Positions 1 to 10,150 of a stretch of DNA of 64,000 nucleotides are shown one piece after another (position 1 is the first letter of the stretch; each line of letters begins with the position of its first letter). A model generated the notes under the pieces. That model was given only the letters and a program-made list of their open reading frames with translations. It had not been told where the DNA came from and searched no databases. The DNA is from Narthecium ossifragum (taxonomy: Eukaryota; Streptophyta; Magnoliopsida; Dioscoreales; Nartheciaceae). Made by a program: the position numbers and the translations under genes. Location of the stretch: NCBI GenBank assembly GCA_963920575.1, contig OY986968.1:21334129-21398128 (forward strand). Reading direction: 5' to 3'.

Positions 1-166
1 GGGAGGGGTGACCTCCCGGGAAGTCCGATCGATCGGTGGGTTTATCGATCGATCGGCTGCGGTGAGCCAAAAGCGGACAATATTGTGTCGGGTGGGGCCC
101 TCGGGTGGATCCTGGTCGGACCGGGAGCTCGCGGGTCGGGGCCCAGTGGAGGGACGGGGCGTTACA
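1..166 (+). repeat. 5S rRNA-derived LTR end (Cassandra-like)
   Basis: Positions 1-26 match the 3' third of plant 5S rRNA, including the C-box region (GGGTGACCTCC) and the following GGGAAGTCC. The segment continues through AAAGCGGACAATATTGTGTC and ends in GGCGTTACA at 166. The same order is seen at 31781-31918. 5S-derived sequence inside an LTR is the hallmark of Cassandra TRIM elements. Two GATCGATC palindromes lie at 27-34 and 47-54. The 5' part lies outside the window, so solo LTR and full element cannot be told apart. Confidence 0.6.
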
Positions 167-592
167 TGTACTCTTCCATGAATATGGCTAAATCAATATT
201 GGCTTATGAGTCTTTTCACAAAACACAATGCATTTTTTAATTGTTAGTATTTTTGTTATTTTCATATATATACTTTTTATTTTGATCCATATTTTTATAC
301 TTTTTAAATTTTCTACAAATAATGACTCCCAAAATCTACAACTAAAAAATAAACAAAAGATTACAAACATATAATAAAAAAAACTGTTTAACTAAAAAGA
401 AAAATAAAACTGATAAAAAAAAAGAAATAAAATTGATTAAAAAAATGAATAAAGAAAACTGATTAAAAAACAAAACTACTGAGAAGAAAAGAAACAAAAT
501 TAAGAAAAAACAATACAAAATTGAAGAAAATGAAAAAGAAAACGGAAGGAAGGAGGGGAAAAGAAAGGGGAGGGGGGAGGGGATTTGGGGGC
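167..592. other. AT-rich and purine-rich spacer, no gene seen
   Basis: A-rich sequence, then a GGAGGGG-type purine tract at about 545-590. Short open frames here are low-complexity shadows. The last eight bases (585-592) form the left target-site duplicate of the hAT element that follows. Confidence 0.5.
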
Positions 593-1297
593 CAGCGGCG
601 GACCCTGGATTTGAAGTCCGCCCGGGCTGCCTTACTTGATTCCACAAAATTTAATAACAATAAAAGCTATTGTTTTGACAAAACACAAATTCCATTAAGG
701 TTTCAAATAGTCTAACATTGACAAAGAAATATCCTCATTTTGGTATAATAAATTATGAACAAATGCAATAGCAAATGCAGGTATAGCCAATAGTCTAAAG
801 ATGAGCAAAATTAACAACTCAACCAATTTGATGACATAAATACAAGGAACTTGTCATAAGGTTAGGAACAAGCAATGCAACATTATAATAGCTAAATAGG
901 CTATGAAAAATCCAAAGCAGATGTACATTTTGAAATACGAGATCATGATCATATTGCAGCCTAAACTTCCAAAAAACTTACTCTAGTAACTAGATGGCAT
1001 TATTCTTCAATTTTCATCTCCACATGTAAAGCTGGCAATGTTCATTCTGTGACATCGATGTGGATGGGTAAAGTCATGTTCATGCCATTGTTTCCTGAGA
1101 TGTGATGTCTACTGGAATAGAAGAAACCGAGAAAGGATGCTTCCTGACTTTGATCAGTCAGCTATGTAACTGAGAAAGGATGTAAGACAAATAAGTCAAA
1201 TTTTCAAATGAAAAATTTATTTGAATATAGATAACAATCCAAGGCATAGTATACAAACATAAGAACTTGTGAATAAATTAAAAAGCATAAGCTTACA

Positions 1298-2506
1298 CTA
1301 GCGAAGTTGTGTCGAACGGTTCTTTTGATCATAAAATTCGTCAATTATCTCATCAATATCAATATCTTGAGCAATCTCTTTTTCGATATAGATAACCATA
1401 GAATCTTTCAAAAAATCCTCATCCATTTTATTGCGAATAACAGTCTTAACTAGCTTCATAGTCGAAAATGCTCGCTCTGTAGTGGTTGTGGAAACAGGTA
1501 GAGTTAACAAAAGACGAATTAACCTATCAATCATATTGTAGTGTTGTGCCTTGTTTGTCTCCACAAGTTGTCAACATAATTCGAAAACGGTGGATAAATT
1601 CTAAAACTTTGCATGACAAAGTACATCGATCTTATAATGTTGCATCTCAAATAACGCATGTCTTGTTCAGTAAATCAGCAGGATAAAACTTCTCGGCTAA
1701 ACTGCAAATGTGATCAATGTTGAACAATTTGAAATTGTCCTTGGGCTTCAAAGCATAGCTTAGCGTGAGAAGTTCCACTGCATTGTCGTTGAATCTAGTG
1801 TTCAGTTCTTCCAATTGAAAATCAATTGCAACATTAAATATGTCATAATGATAATGATGTTGGACTGAGATGTGATCATTTTGTTGAGAAGAACGACTAG
1901 TTTATAACGAGCACTCATGTCAGGCATATCAATGTCATATTGTCCACAAACAAATATGACATGAGTAAAGAGAATATTGAAACCATCATCTCTCAAAGTT
2001 TGAAGCAATGCTTTTGTAGTCGAGACTAGATCCATATCATTTAAAATGTCAATTGATTTTTGTTGCAAGGCCCGACAAAGCAAATCTGTAATCCCCATAA
2101 TCTTATTCATTAAGTGCAAGATAAATAAGAAATCAAAAGACCTCCTCACCATCAAAGAACCCGCAACTTCTCCACGTATAGAGTTAGGGGAGCCCACATC
2201 CATAATACTTTGAAGCACAGTAATTATTACACCATACGTATCGACTAAGCTGCAAATAGAACCAAAGTGAGAGCCCCACCGGGTGGTTCCAGCTCGTTGA
2301 AATGAGCCAATCTGATTAAGCCCTCTACCAGTCTCACGTTCCCCACTAGCCACCGAACAAGCAATCTTAATGCCTTGAGCTTTCTGTAACTCTATATGAC
2401 CCTTTGAAGAAGCAATAACAAGATTCACAATAGGAGTGAGCTTTGAAAAGAAAAGCCAAATTGAGTGCTCCTTCTCAGCGGCTCCAACTAATCTATACAA
2501 TAACAC
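1298..2506 (-). pseudogene. hAT transposase remnant (DUF4371-like part plus dimerisation domain)
   Basis: The C-terminal piece (1564-1298) holds the hAT dimerisation signature: a leucine-rich helix, LTLPVSTTTTERAFSTMK, then KLVKTVIRNKM. The upstream piece (2506-1802) resembles the middle of ZMYM1/TTF-type hAT proteins, with GTTRWGSHFGSI and an FILHLMNKIMGIT-like helix. The gap between them still translates as related sequence (around LAEKFYPAD), but with a stop and frame breaks, and no N-terminal zinc finger is present. It is a non-functional copy. The assignment to hAT is firm, the exact clade less so. Confidence 0.7.
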
Positions 2507-2828
2507 AATCCCAAAAAACTACGTTTTTCCTATATGGAATCAATTCCACCATTAAAACACAAGAATCAAGCCACCATTTTTCAAGAATAATTAAAAATCA
2601 CTAAATAATCTAATAGAGAAATAGGAAGAAATTACCTCTTTTCGATGAAGATGAAGAAGAGCTTGAATCTCCCTCTATCCCTTACATGGAATTGATGGAA
2701 GAGATGAAATTGTGAGTATTTGATCTCCGAAATTTTCAGGGAAGAAACAATTTCAGAATTAGATGGAGAAAAGCAGAACAATTTGGGATTTAGATAGAGA
2801 AAAGGAGAAGATAGAGAGAAGAAAAATG

Positions 2829-2830
<2 letters not shown>

Positions 2831-2887
<57 letters not shown>
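2831..2887. repeat. (CT)n microsatellite
   Basis: About 28 uninterrupted TC dinucleotides in the subterminal region of the hAT element. The short serine/leucine-rich frame across it is a repeat artefact. Confidence 0.95.
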
Positions 2888-2892
<5 letters not shown>

Positions 2893-5242
2893 CTGATTTT
2901 AGGGTTCAGGTGGGGCCGGTGGGCTTGCTCAAAGCTCAAGTAAGTAACCCTTTGTGGGCTTGGTCTTTGGGCTGGACATTTTTTATTTTTTTCTAACCGG
3001 GCTAAACCAAATATCCTTAAGTAGCCCTTAAAAGGCTTTCTTGTGGGTTGCCTGGGCTACAGCCCGGTGCAGCCTACACTTAGGTCCGCCCCTGCCGGGG
3101 GCATAAGGGGGATGGAGTTGGTGTGTCATGTCATGGGGGGTGCGAGAAGCACCTCTCCATCACCAATCCGACGACAGGTCAACAATCTCCCCTGTCTTCC
3201 TCCTCCAGGTGACCGCTCCTCATCGGCCGATATCCACGACGTAGCATTGGGTGTGCTACCATGCTCACGCAGTTCGATGTCCTTCCTCCCTCCTCGAAAA
3301 CTGTGCTTGCCCTTTCTCACCACTTGCCAGCCATCGTCTATCGCCACCCTGTTGGTCGCCGGCGTCTTCACAACCAAGGTTCCATATTCTACCTCACCAG
3401 GTATGCCTTCAACACTATATTTGGCTTCCCCACCCACTTCTTCCGCATTGCTCACCCCCACCTTGGGCCCCTCCTTCCTTCCCAACCTCCTGGGTCACCC
3501 CTCCTTTCCCTACACCCCCACCCTCCTTTCCCACTTCCCTTCCCTCGTCCATCTCCGGCCTCATCCTCTTTCTCCAGAAGCAGGCCACCTCCCGGTGTCC
3601 CATGCAAGCACATACACCGCAGATGGTGATGTTCTCATAAAAAAAAAAGGCATACCGCAGTCCAGCACTCCGATTAACATTGATACCTCTTCTGATGGGT
3701 TTTAACATCAATCTACACACAAGCTCGAGTAAACCTCCCCCTCACAGCATCATGCGTGGAAAGGTTCACATCAATAGGAACACTGTCACGCCTTACTCAG
3801 AAAACCCATCCGAATCGGGACGTTAATCAACTAAACCTAATTTTAAAATCGAACAGCGAGAGCATCCCCTATAAATTTCACTTTAAATCCTGGTGCACAG
3901 TTATAATATTCACAACTAATTTAAACTATCTATCATCAAGTAAAAATACAATAACTAACTGTTACAAAATTCAATTAACATTTAAATGAAACAACGATGA
4001 TACCAGTACAACAATCTCTATCAATTTACATCAATTTGGAGTATAAATGCATTTCTCCTTGAAGTTACAATTTATATAATCGATTTGAAATACATATATA
4101 ATTAAAGTTGTATATAAATTGAATTGAAATAAGTTGATGATGATTCTTCGATCTCACGCACCACGAGGGGAAGGACCACCTCCGACGTCGTAACTACCTG
4201 GCGAGGGAACCGCGCTTGTATCCGCAAACGCAGTTCGGGTAAGAGTCACCATAAAGCCTAGTAGGGTTCTACTCTAAGACTCACTCAATGAAGGTAAAAC
4301 TGCAACCATGTCAACTTTCATCAAGTCTAAAGTATGCCAAGAGGCTAACCCTAGTCCCATCGATTCCCCGATGGCTCCTGTCCAAGTCCCACCCTCACCC
4401 AACAACAAGGGAAAGACAAGATCGCGAGCTCTTGTCCAGGTTCCACCATGCCCGGTCTCAATACCACCATCACTTTTGGGTACATAAGTCAGAGACATCG
4501 ACATCCATGTCTAGCATTTGAAACGGAAGTCGACACGACCTCTACACCTCAATCAATAGAGTATGTGTAGCCAAGTAGACAACAACCTCGATAACATAAG
4601 GATTTCAATAATACAATCACACCCTAAACCTTACTACCCATTCTCGGTCCTAGAGCTAGATCCGAGCTATCCGAACTCTCGAATCGGTGAAACCCCTATT
4701 CGCCCACGTCCTAGCCTTATGCTCCTAATGTAATCAAATACATGCAATGCTCATGCACACATTAATAGATCAGGATATGAAATAATAGAAGTGGAGGTCG
4801 CGGTCTTTAGAGAGGATGGAAATGGGAGGTCAACACCGATTAGAGAAGAGGGAAAGGGAGGTCGTGATCACCAGATCTGGGATCTACCTCGTCGGATCAG
4901 GCCTCCGAGGAAGAGGGAAGGAGAGAGGGGAAAGGATCGCAAACGGGTGAGTGTCAAATCTGAGGGGGAAGGAGGCTCCGAGGCTCGAGAGAGGTGAGGG
5001 AAGTCCAAGGAGAAGAAGGTGGTGGGCGGCAATGCTGGCGATGAAGCTCTGTAGAAGGGAGAGGCCGCGCGCGGTCGCGAGCGGGGGAGAAGAAAGGGGA
5101 GAGACCATGCACAGGCACAAGGAGAAGAGAAGGGAGAGAGCGAAAGAAGGGGTATTGCCACTTAAGTGGCTAAGAGCATCTCCAACCGGGCTGCAAAACT
5201 CAAATTTGCAGCCCGGTTCCGCTCCAATCGGGCGGCAAATCC

Positions 5243-5314
5243 AGCTGCATTTATGCAGCTCCTCCCCAAGGCTGCATATATGCAGCCGGTGAGTATGAGC
5301 TGCATATATGCAGC
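5243..5314. repeat. Subterminal palindromes GCTGCATWTATGCAGC
   Basis: Three near-identical 16-bp palindromes lie at 5244-5259, 5271-5286 and 5299-5314, just inside the left Harbinger end. A fourth is at 9237-9252, inside the right end. Their place and symmetry suggest binding sites for element proteins, which is an inference. Confidence 0.7.
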
Positions 5315-5865
5315 AATCATATTTAATAACATTTATAATACCTAAACTATCCTTTCTACTCTTCTCATTTAACTCTAAATTACTAACATATCCTATAGCT
5401 AAAGTACTTTAATTACAATAATTTGTGTAACTTTAAAATTACTGATTTATTTAGAATATATAATATATCATTGGAAAACTCTTGTCGATCCCTACAAAAC
5501 AAGACTAATATTGAATACTTTTTAATTATTATTTATCTAATTGTATATAAATTATTTTTTTACTGTTTTTTTTCATCATTGAGTTTTTAAATTATATATT
5601 AGTACGTGGGTGTTTAATAAAATTAATTCTAATCATAATTACATTATCTAAAGTTATTTGTGCAGAATACTAAAATGAAGACGAATCTTACACACTAAAC
5701 ATTGAGAATTTTAATTTAATATGCATTAAGACGTGAAAACATTGAATATAGATAAAAACGTTACATCTCTTCATTGCCATGTCGTTCCCATAAATGTTCA
5801 ATCAGTGCATTCCGAAGTGCAAAATGTGCTTCTTTGTCCTTGATCTTTTTATGTCGATTAAGAAA

Positions 5866-7122
5866 CTAGCGAAATCGTTCGGATTCACTTGCCTCCATCT
5901 CATCAGCATGCTGAGTACGTGGCGGAGTAGAAATGACATCACTTTCATCTTCATCTCGTTCATCTTCGACAATCATATTATGCATTATAACACAAGCAGT
6001 CATGATATCATGTAACACACGTTTATCCCAGAAACGTGCTGGACCCTTAACAATTGCAAATCTTGATTGAAGAACTCCGAATGCCCGCTCCACATCTTTC
6101 CGGCATGCTTCTTGCATCATTGCGAAATATTGTTTTTTTTTATCTTGTGACTGAGAAATGGTTTGAACAAGTGTCGACCATTTCGGGTATATGCCATCGG
6201 CTAAATAATAACCAATGTCATAATTTTTTCCTTGAATTGTGTAATGAGCAGGAGGGGTAATACCTTCTGTTAAGTTGGCGAACAAATGAGACGACTGTAG
6301 TACATTAATATCATTGTTTGAGCCTGGTAAGCCGAAGTATACATGCCATATCCATAAGTCATATGATGCTACTGCCTCAAGAATAATAGTTGGCCCTCCA
6401 TGACGCCCTGAATATTGCCCTGCCCATGCCGTTGGACAATTCTTCCATTGCCAATGCATGCAATCTAGACTTCCCAACATTCCTGGAAACCCTCGTTCTT
6501 TGCCTTTCTGTAACAATCTTGCAACATCATTTGCATTGGGATACCTCAAATATTCATCTTTGTACACCTCTACAATTGCCCTGCAAAATCTCTTCAAACA
6601 TTGGATTACAGTTGACTCACCAATCCGAATATATTCGTCGGTACTATCAGCTGATGTTCCATATGCCAACATACGAAATGCTGCTGTAATTTTTTGTAAA
6701 GCAGATAATCCAAGCTTACCAATACCATCTTTCTTTTGAACGAAGAAGTTGTCGTGCTCTTGTACTGCAGTGACAATACGGAGGAATAGATTCCTTCGCA
6801 TTCGAAACCTTCTACGAAATAGATTATCCCCATATGTGGGGTTATCAGAGAAGTAATCATTCCATAGCCTTGTATTAGCTTCGACCCTCCCGCGGTTGAT
6901 CACCACATGACCAGGTACTGAACCTCTGCGTCTTGGTTGCTCATCATCTTCAAGTTGATAAGCAATTTTGGCCTTGTTGGAGGTATAAATATGAGCCAAG
7001 ATTTCATCCTCTTTCGCCCACTCAGTTGTTTCTTCCTCCCACTCTTGAAAATATTTAGAAAATAATTCATCATCAGAAGAGGATGAAGATGGTAAATGTG
7101 ATGACCCAGCTCCATAATTCAT
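5866..7122 (-). CDS. PIF/Harbinger-type DDE transposase (nuclease-like, HARBI1 family)
   Basis: A 418-residue uninterrupted frame with no intron. The N-terminus is acidic and serine-rich (residues 7-60). A helix-turn-helix-like region (about 100-200) includes LSALQKITAAFRMLAYG. The catalytic core carries D220 (GSLDCMHW), D309 (YLADGIYPKW) and E345 (KDVERAFGVLQ), the DDE triad of the family. The length fits plant Harbinger transposases (roughly 400-450 residues). The ATG at 7120-7122 is the natural start. Its product is expected to cut and rejoin element ends together with the ORF1 protein, which supplies DNA binding and nuclear import in characterised Harbinger systems. No disabling change is visible, so this copy could be active. 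Confidence 0.92.
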   Translation of the reverse strand: MNYGAGSSHLPSSSSSDDELFSKYFQEWEEETTEWAKEDEILAHIYTSNKAKIAYQLEDDEQPRRRGSVPGHVVINRGRVEANTRLWNDYFSDNPTYGDNLFRRRFRMRRNLFLRIVTAVQEHDNFFVQKKDGIGKLGLSALQKITAAFRMLAYGTSADSTDEYIRIGESTVIQCLKRFCRAIVEVYKDEYLRYPNANDVARLLQKGKERGFPGMLGSLDCMHWQWKNCPTAWAGQYSGRHGGPTIILEAVASYDLWIWHVYFGLPGSNNDINVLQSSHLFANLTEGITPPAHYTIQGKNYDIGYYLADGIYPKWSTLVQTISQSQDKKKQYFAMMQEACRKDVERAFGVLQSRFAIVKGPARFWDKRVLHDIMTACVIMHNMIVEDERDEDESDVISTPPRTQHADEMEASESERFR

Positions 7123-7226
7123 TTTTGGAGAGAGGGAGAGAGAGAACTTAGGTAGTGGCAGATCTTGATTTCACTCAAGTGCAAACTGTTGTTTTTATAG
7201 AAATATGAGATAGCTACCGATACAAA

Positions 7227-7650
7227 CATTGGATTCTTATCTTCAAAATCTTATCAACATATCTCTTCTATCATCAATCAAATCCTATCAGGAAATCAGA
7301 GGCTTTGTCTTTATCCGCAACATTGGATTCTTATCTTCAAAATCTTATCAACATATCTCTTCTATCATCAATCAAATCCTATCAGGAAATCAGATGCTTT
7401 GTCTTTATCCGCAACATTGGATTCTTATCTTCAAAATCTTATCAACGTATCTCTTCTATCATCAATCAAATCCTATCAGGAAATCAGAGGCTTTGTCTTT
7501 ATCCGCAACATTGGATTCTTATCTTCAAAATCCTATCCACATATCTCTTCTATCATCAATCAAATCTTATCAGGAAATCAGAGGCTTTGTCTTTACCAGG
7601 AACACTAGATTCTTATCTTCAAAATCCTATCCACATATCTCAATCGAATC
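7227..7650. repeat. 94-bp tandem repeat (about 4.5 copies) between the two Harbinger genes
   Basis: Units begin with CATTGGATTCTTATC-like sequence at 7227, 7321, 7415, 7509 and 7603, an exact 94-bp period with few substitutions. The array fills the space between the divergent transposase (start at 7122) and ORF1 (start at 7738), so it lies in the shared promoter interval. The long frames across it are repeat artefacts. Confidence 0.95.
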
Positions 7651-7737
7651 CTATAAGTATTGCTACATGCTCTTTCAATTGCACACCAACGTTCCCTTCA
7701 CATCTCTTTCTCCTTCACATCTCTTTCATTTTCCTTC

Positions 7738-8690
7738 ATGACTTCTACTCGTGGAAAATCATTCTTACCGAAAGAAGATCAAGCCTTATGTTATGCATGG
7801 CTTGAGGTCACTCAAGACCCAGTTATGGGTGCCAATCAAAAAAAAGACAAGCTGTGGGAAAGAATTTCGACCTTGTTTCACAATACAAGGCCTAGTTCTT
7901 GCGAAGGACGTAGAACCCCGAAATCTCTATCATGCCGCATGCAAATGATTATCAATAAGATCAACAAATTTCGAGGATGTATTCGACAAATAGAGCGCCG
8001 TAACCCGAGCGGTGCTTCTGACCTCGATATTGTAAGTATTTAAATTATATTTCTAATATTCTTGTATATTATGTTGTATCTTATTACACTTACCATCATT
8101 TTTTTTAGCTCAATGATGCGAAAATGTTGTACCAAGAAGATCCACAGGAGACAAAAGGATTTCAATTTGAACATGTTTGGTCGATTTTGAAGGATGCGGA
8201 AAAGTGGGTAGATACAAGTGTCGAGTCTACAATTGCTTCGAAATCACCAAATATTGGTATGTCTGAAGATTTTGATTTTAACTCTCCCACTCGTCGAAAA
8301 TCTATAGACTTAAATGCAGACGACGTTGTAATTTACCCTACCACTGCTGATGAACAATCGCCGATCTCTGATCCAAATAGTCGACCTACTGGAAGGAAGA
8401 AAGAAAAGGCAAAGAGGAGACAAGTAAGTGGTAGAAGTTATGATGTTGAAGCCATAACTCAAGAAAATGAGGAAATCCTAAAGATTTTAAAAAGAGGTCA
8501 AGAACAACGAGAAAATGACAGATCATCTATGCATCAACTTATGATGTTGAAGGCTGAAAATGATAGGAAAAAGTTAGAACTTCGGAGTGCTCAACAAGAT
8601 AACGAAATCATGTTAATAAATTTGGATAGTATCACTGATACTTCGGAACGTGAATATTTTCGGCAGAAAAAAACAAGTAATTTTGAATAG
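7738..8690 (+). CDS. Harbinger ORF1 Myb/SANT-like DNA-binding protein (one intron, late frameshift)
   Basis: Exon 1 is 7738-8031 (98 codons) and ends at a GTAAGT donor. The intron 8032-8108 ends in TTTTTTTTAG, and exon 2 runs 8109-8690. The joined frame gives 291 residues: a trihelix/Myb-like region (residues 8-75, LPKEDQALCYAWLEV...W...F), a K/R-rich linker (GRKKEKAKRRQ) and a helical C-terminal region (LRSAQQDNEIM...REYFRQKK) seen in Harbinger ORF1 and GST-T3-like host relatives. The start ATG follows a pyrimidine-rich leader; an upstream ATG at 7660 lies in the repeat and gives no conserved sequence. A run of seven A near 8667-8673 appears to carry one extra base, because the neighbouring frame continues sensibly after it. 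Confidence 0.8.
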
Positions 8691-8703
8691 AACCATAAGA
8701 CAA

Positions 8704-8950
8704 CCACAATGTGGAGGATCTTTAGCACTCGGAGGAGTTGAGTACGGAGGAAGTCAGCACAGAGGTACTGGCTACGAAGGTGGTCAGTACGGAGGAGACC
8801 AGTATGGAGGAAGCCAATACGGAGGGAGCCAATATGGAGGAAGCCAGTACGGAGAAAGCCAGTACGGGGGAGCTGGGTATGGAGGAGGTCAGCACGGAGG
8901 AAGTGCACGTGGGAGTGGCGGTGAATTCGGCGATGACCTGTCAGAATATT
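8704..8950 (+). repeat. Glycine-rich coding minisatellite (out-of-frame ORF1 tail)
   Basis: An imperfect 12-15-bp repeat of the GGAGGAAGCCAGTAC type. In the frame that follows the A-run shift it encodes repeated QYGGS/QYGGD units and ends in a stop at 8950-8952. In the current ORF1 frame this tail is lost behind a stop at 8688-8690. Period and codon phase match, suggesting it was once translated. Confidence 0.75.
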
Positions 8951-10150
8951 AGTATTTTTATTTCATGTACTCTTTTTTATTATTAATTGTTGAAATGTAA
9001 TGTTTTCTGTATTTTAGTTAATTATGTAATTTTTTTCTATATTTTCTGTAATTTTGTAATGTTTTTATATATGATAATTAATTATATAATATATTCTGTA
9101 TTTTATGCACTTTTTTATTATTAATTATCTTGACTTGAAAATATTAAACAAAGAGGGAATCTTTTTTTTTGGAGGCCTTCGGTTGGAGTGCAATGACTGC
9201 ATTGCTCCATATTTGGAGCAAACAGTGCCAACGCTGGCTGCATTTATGCAGCCAGCGTTGGAGATGCTCTAAGCCAGTCTAGTCGAGTCAGTTTAATCGG
9301 ATTGAGTCCGATTTGACCCAAATTGTGATATCTCGTCACAATCTCGCTCGGATCTGTTGATCACGAACGCTCCTACTGTGTTTATTCAATCACAAACATC
9401 AGTCTAAGGCCGAGTGTGCACTACACGGGTGTGAAACCAATCAACAAGGTGTAATTTACCAAATTTCCCTTGGGGTTCAAAAACAGCGATGCGATCAACC
9501 GATCGGAAACGAAGATCAACCGAGCCAAACCAACCAAACCATACCCTCGACCTAACATGATCGGACCAAGTTAAAGGTACATGTCCTCACAAACACCAAC
9601 CTTGGCCACAATCTCAATGACGGGTTCTTCATCAAAACATTCAATTGGCAAATTTGGCATGCGAACCCACACCCTCGCTGTATCAAAGTCCGCCGCCTTA
9701 GGGCAGAAGTTCTCCCCCCAAGGATAAGGGATAGCGATAGGTTATTGACAATCCATGGACCTTTAGATGAGGCGAACACTATACCCTCTTCCTGAAAGAA
9801 TTTGAAGACATTTTTGTTCGCCATATCAGTAATATGAAACTTCCTCTCCACACCCCAAACTCTAGGTGGTTGGAGCTTCACCGTCTCCAATGAGTCTCTA
9901 CCCCCCATGAACCGGCCAGAAACAGAGAACTCCAAATTTTTTGCAACAATGTTCCATGAGCTCGTCACTTAGGAACACTTCTTCAATCTCAGGGAGCTCA
10001 TCGCACGCCATCGCAGCCGGAGTAGCGAGTGTGACAAAGGGACAACAACCTGAGCATAGGAGAAGCCACCAGCTTTCCTTCTCTCCCCATCCATCATTCA
10101 CAACTAATGCTGACAGCTTCCCAGAGTGGAGGCCAGCACAAGCCACCATC

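Larger units (their letters stand above)
593..3094 (-). mobile_element. Degenerate hAT transposon (ZMYM1/TTF-type clade)
   Basis: The left end begins CAGCGGCGGACC. The right end, read on the minus strand, begins CAGGGGCGGACC, giving short terminal inverted repeats typical of this plant hAT clade. The flanks are TTGGGGGC (585-592) and CCGGGGGC (3095-3102), an 8-bp duplication with two mismatches, as expected for an old hAT insertion. Inside, on the minus strand, is a broken transposase with a recognisable C-terminal dimerisation region. About 2.5 kb is shorter than an intact autonomous copy, so internal sequence has been lost. Confidence 0.65.
5174..9269. mobile_element. Two-gene PIF/Harbinger (Pong-like) transposon
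   Basis: Both ends carry the inverted repeat GAGCATCTCCAAC, and the target duplication is TAA (5171-5173 and 9270-9272), matching the TWA preference of PIF/Harbinger. The element has the two divergent genes expected of an autonomous copy: a DDE transposase (5866-7122, minus) and a Myb/SANT-like ORF1 (7738-8690, plus). A 94-bp tandem array lies between them. The transposase frame is intact and ORF1 has one apparent single-base frameshift near its end. The element sits inside a solo LTR and is therefore younger than that insertion. Confidence 0.9.
3784..9591 (+). mobile_element. Solo LTR (TGTCACGCC family, copy A) split by Harbinger
   Basis: It starts TGTCACGCCTTACTCAG and ends ATGTCCTCACA. 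It is flanked by AACAC at 3779-3783 and 9592-9596, a perfect 5-bp target-site duplication. Without the Harbinger element (5174-9269 plus one TAA) it is about 1.7 kb. It shares its start, its middle (AACGGCGAGAGC-like and CATGCAATGCTCATGC-like segments) and its end (GTGTGAAACCAA...CCCTTG) with 12798-15300 and 51490-52784. The TGTCACGCC start and CCTCACA end fit Ty3/gypsy LTRs, possibly Del/Tekay-like. No internal retrotransposon coding is present, so a solo LTR is the simplest reading. Confidence 0.7.
3126..10150 (-). pseudogene. LINE ORF1 remnant (DUF4283 and CCHC knuckle), split by nested insertions
   Basis: Read on the minus strand from about 10150, the frame holds a PEIEEVFLSDEL start and a DUF4283 core at 9968-9600 (SGRFMGGRDSLE, then FQEEGIVFASSKGPWIVNN). 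It breaks at 9597, where a solo LTR is inserted. Across the 5-bp duplication the frame resumes at 3783 with VPIDVNLSTHDAVRGRF, a CCHC knuckle of the form CX2CX4HX4C (YENITICGVC...GH...C) and a DDGWQVVRKGK-like tail near 3340. DUF4283 plus a CCHC knuckle is the ORF1 architecture of plant L1-type LINEs. Several stops show it is dead. No endonuclease or RT is visible in the window. Confidence 0.65.

Noticed and set aside
3043..3705. Long plus-strand frames with proline/serine-rich products
   Set aside because: They overlap the minus-strand LINE ORF1 relic and a hAT end; no domain, and composition explains the open frames.
4791..5292. Overlapping frames on both strands, Arg/Glu-rich or Pro/Ser-rich
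   Set aside because: Purine-rich LTR sequence keeps frames open by chance; nothing recognisable.
7229..7805. Frames of 166-170 codons with repeated FLSSKSY-type peptide
   Set aside because: Direct product of the 94-bp tandem repeat; codon phase drifts because 94 is not a multiple of three.
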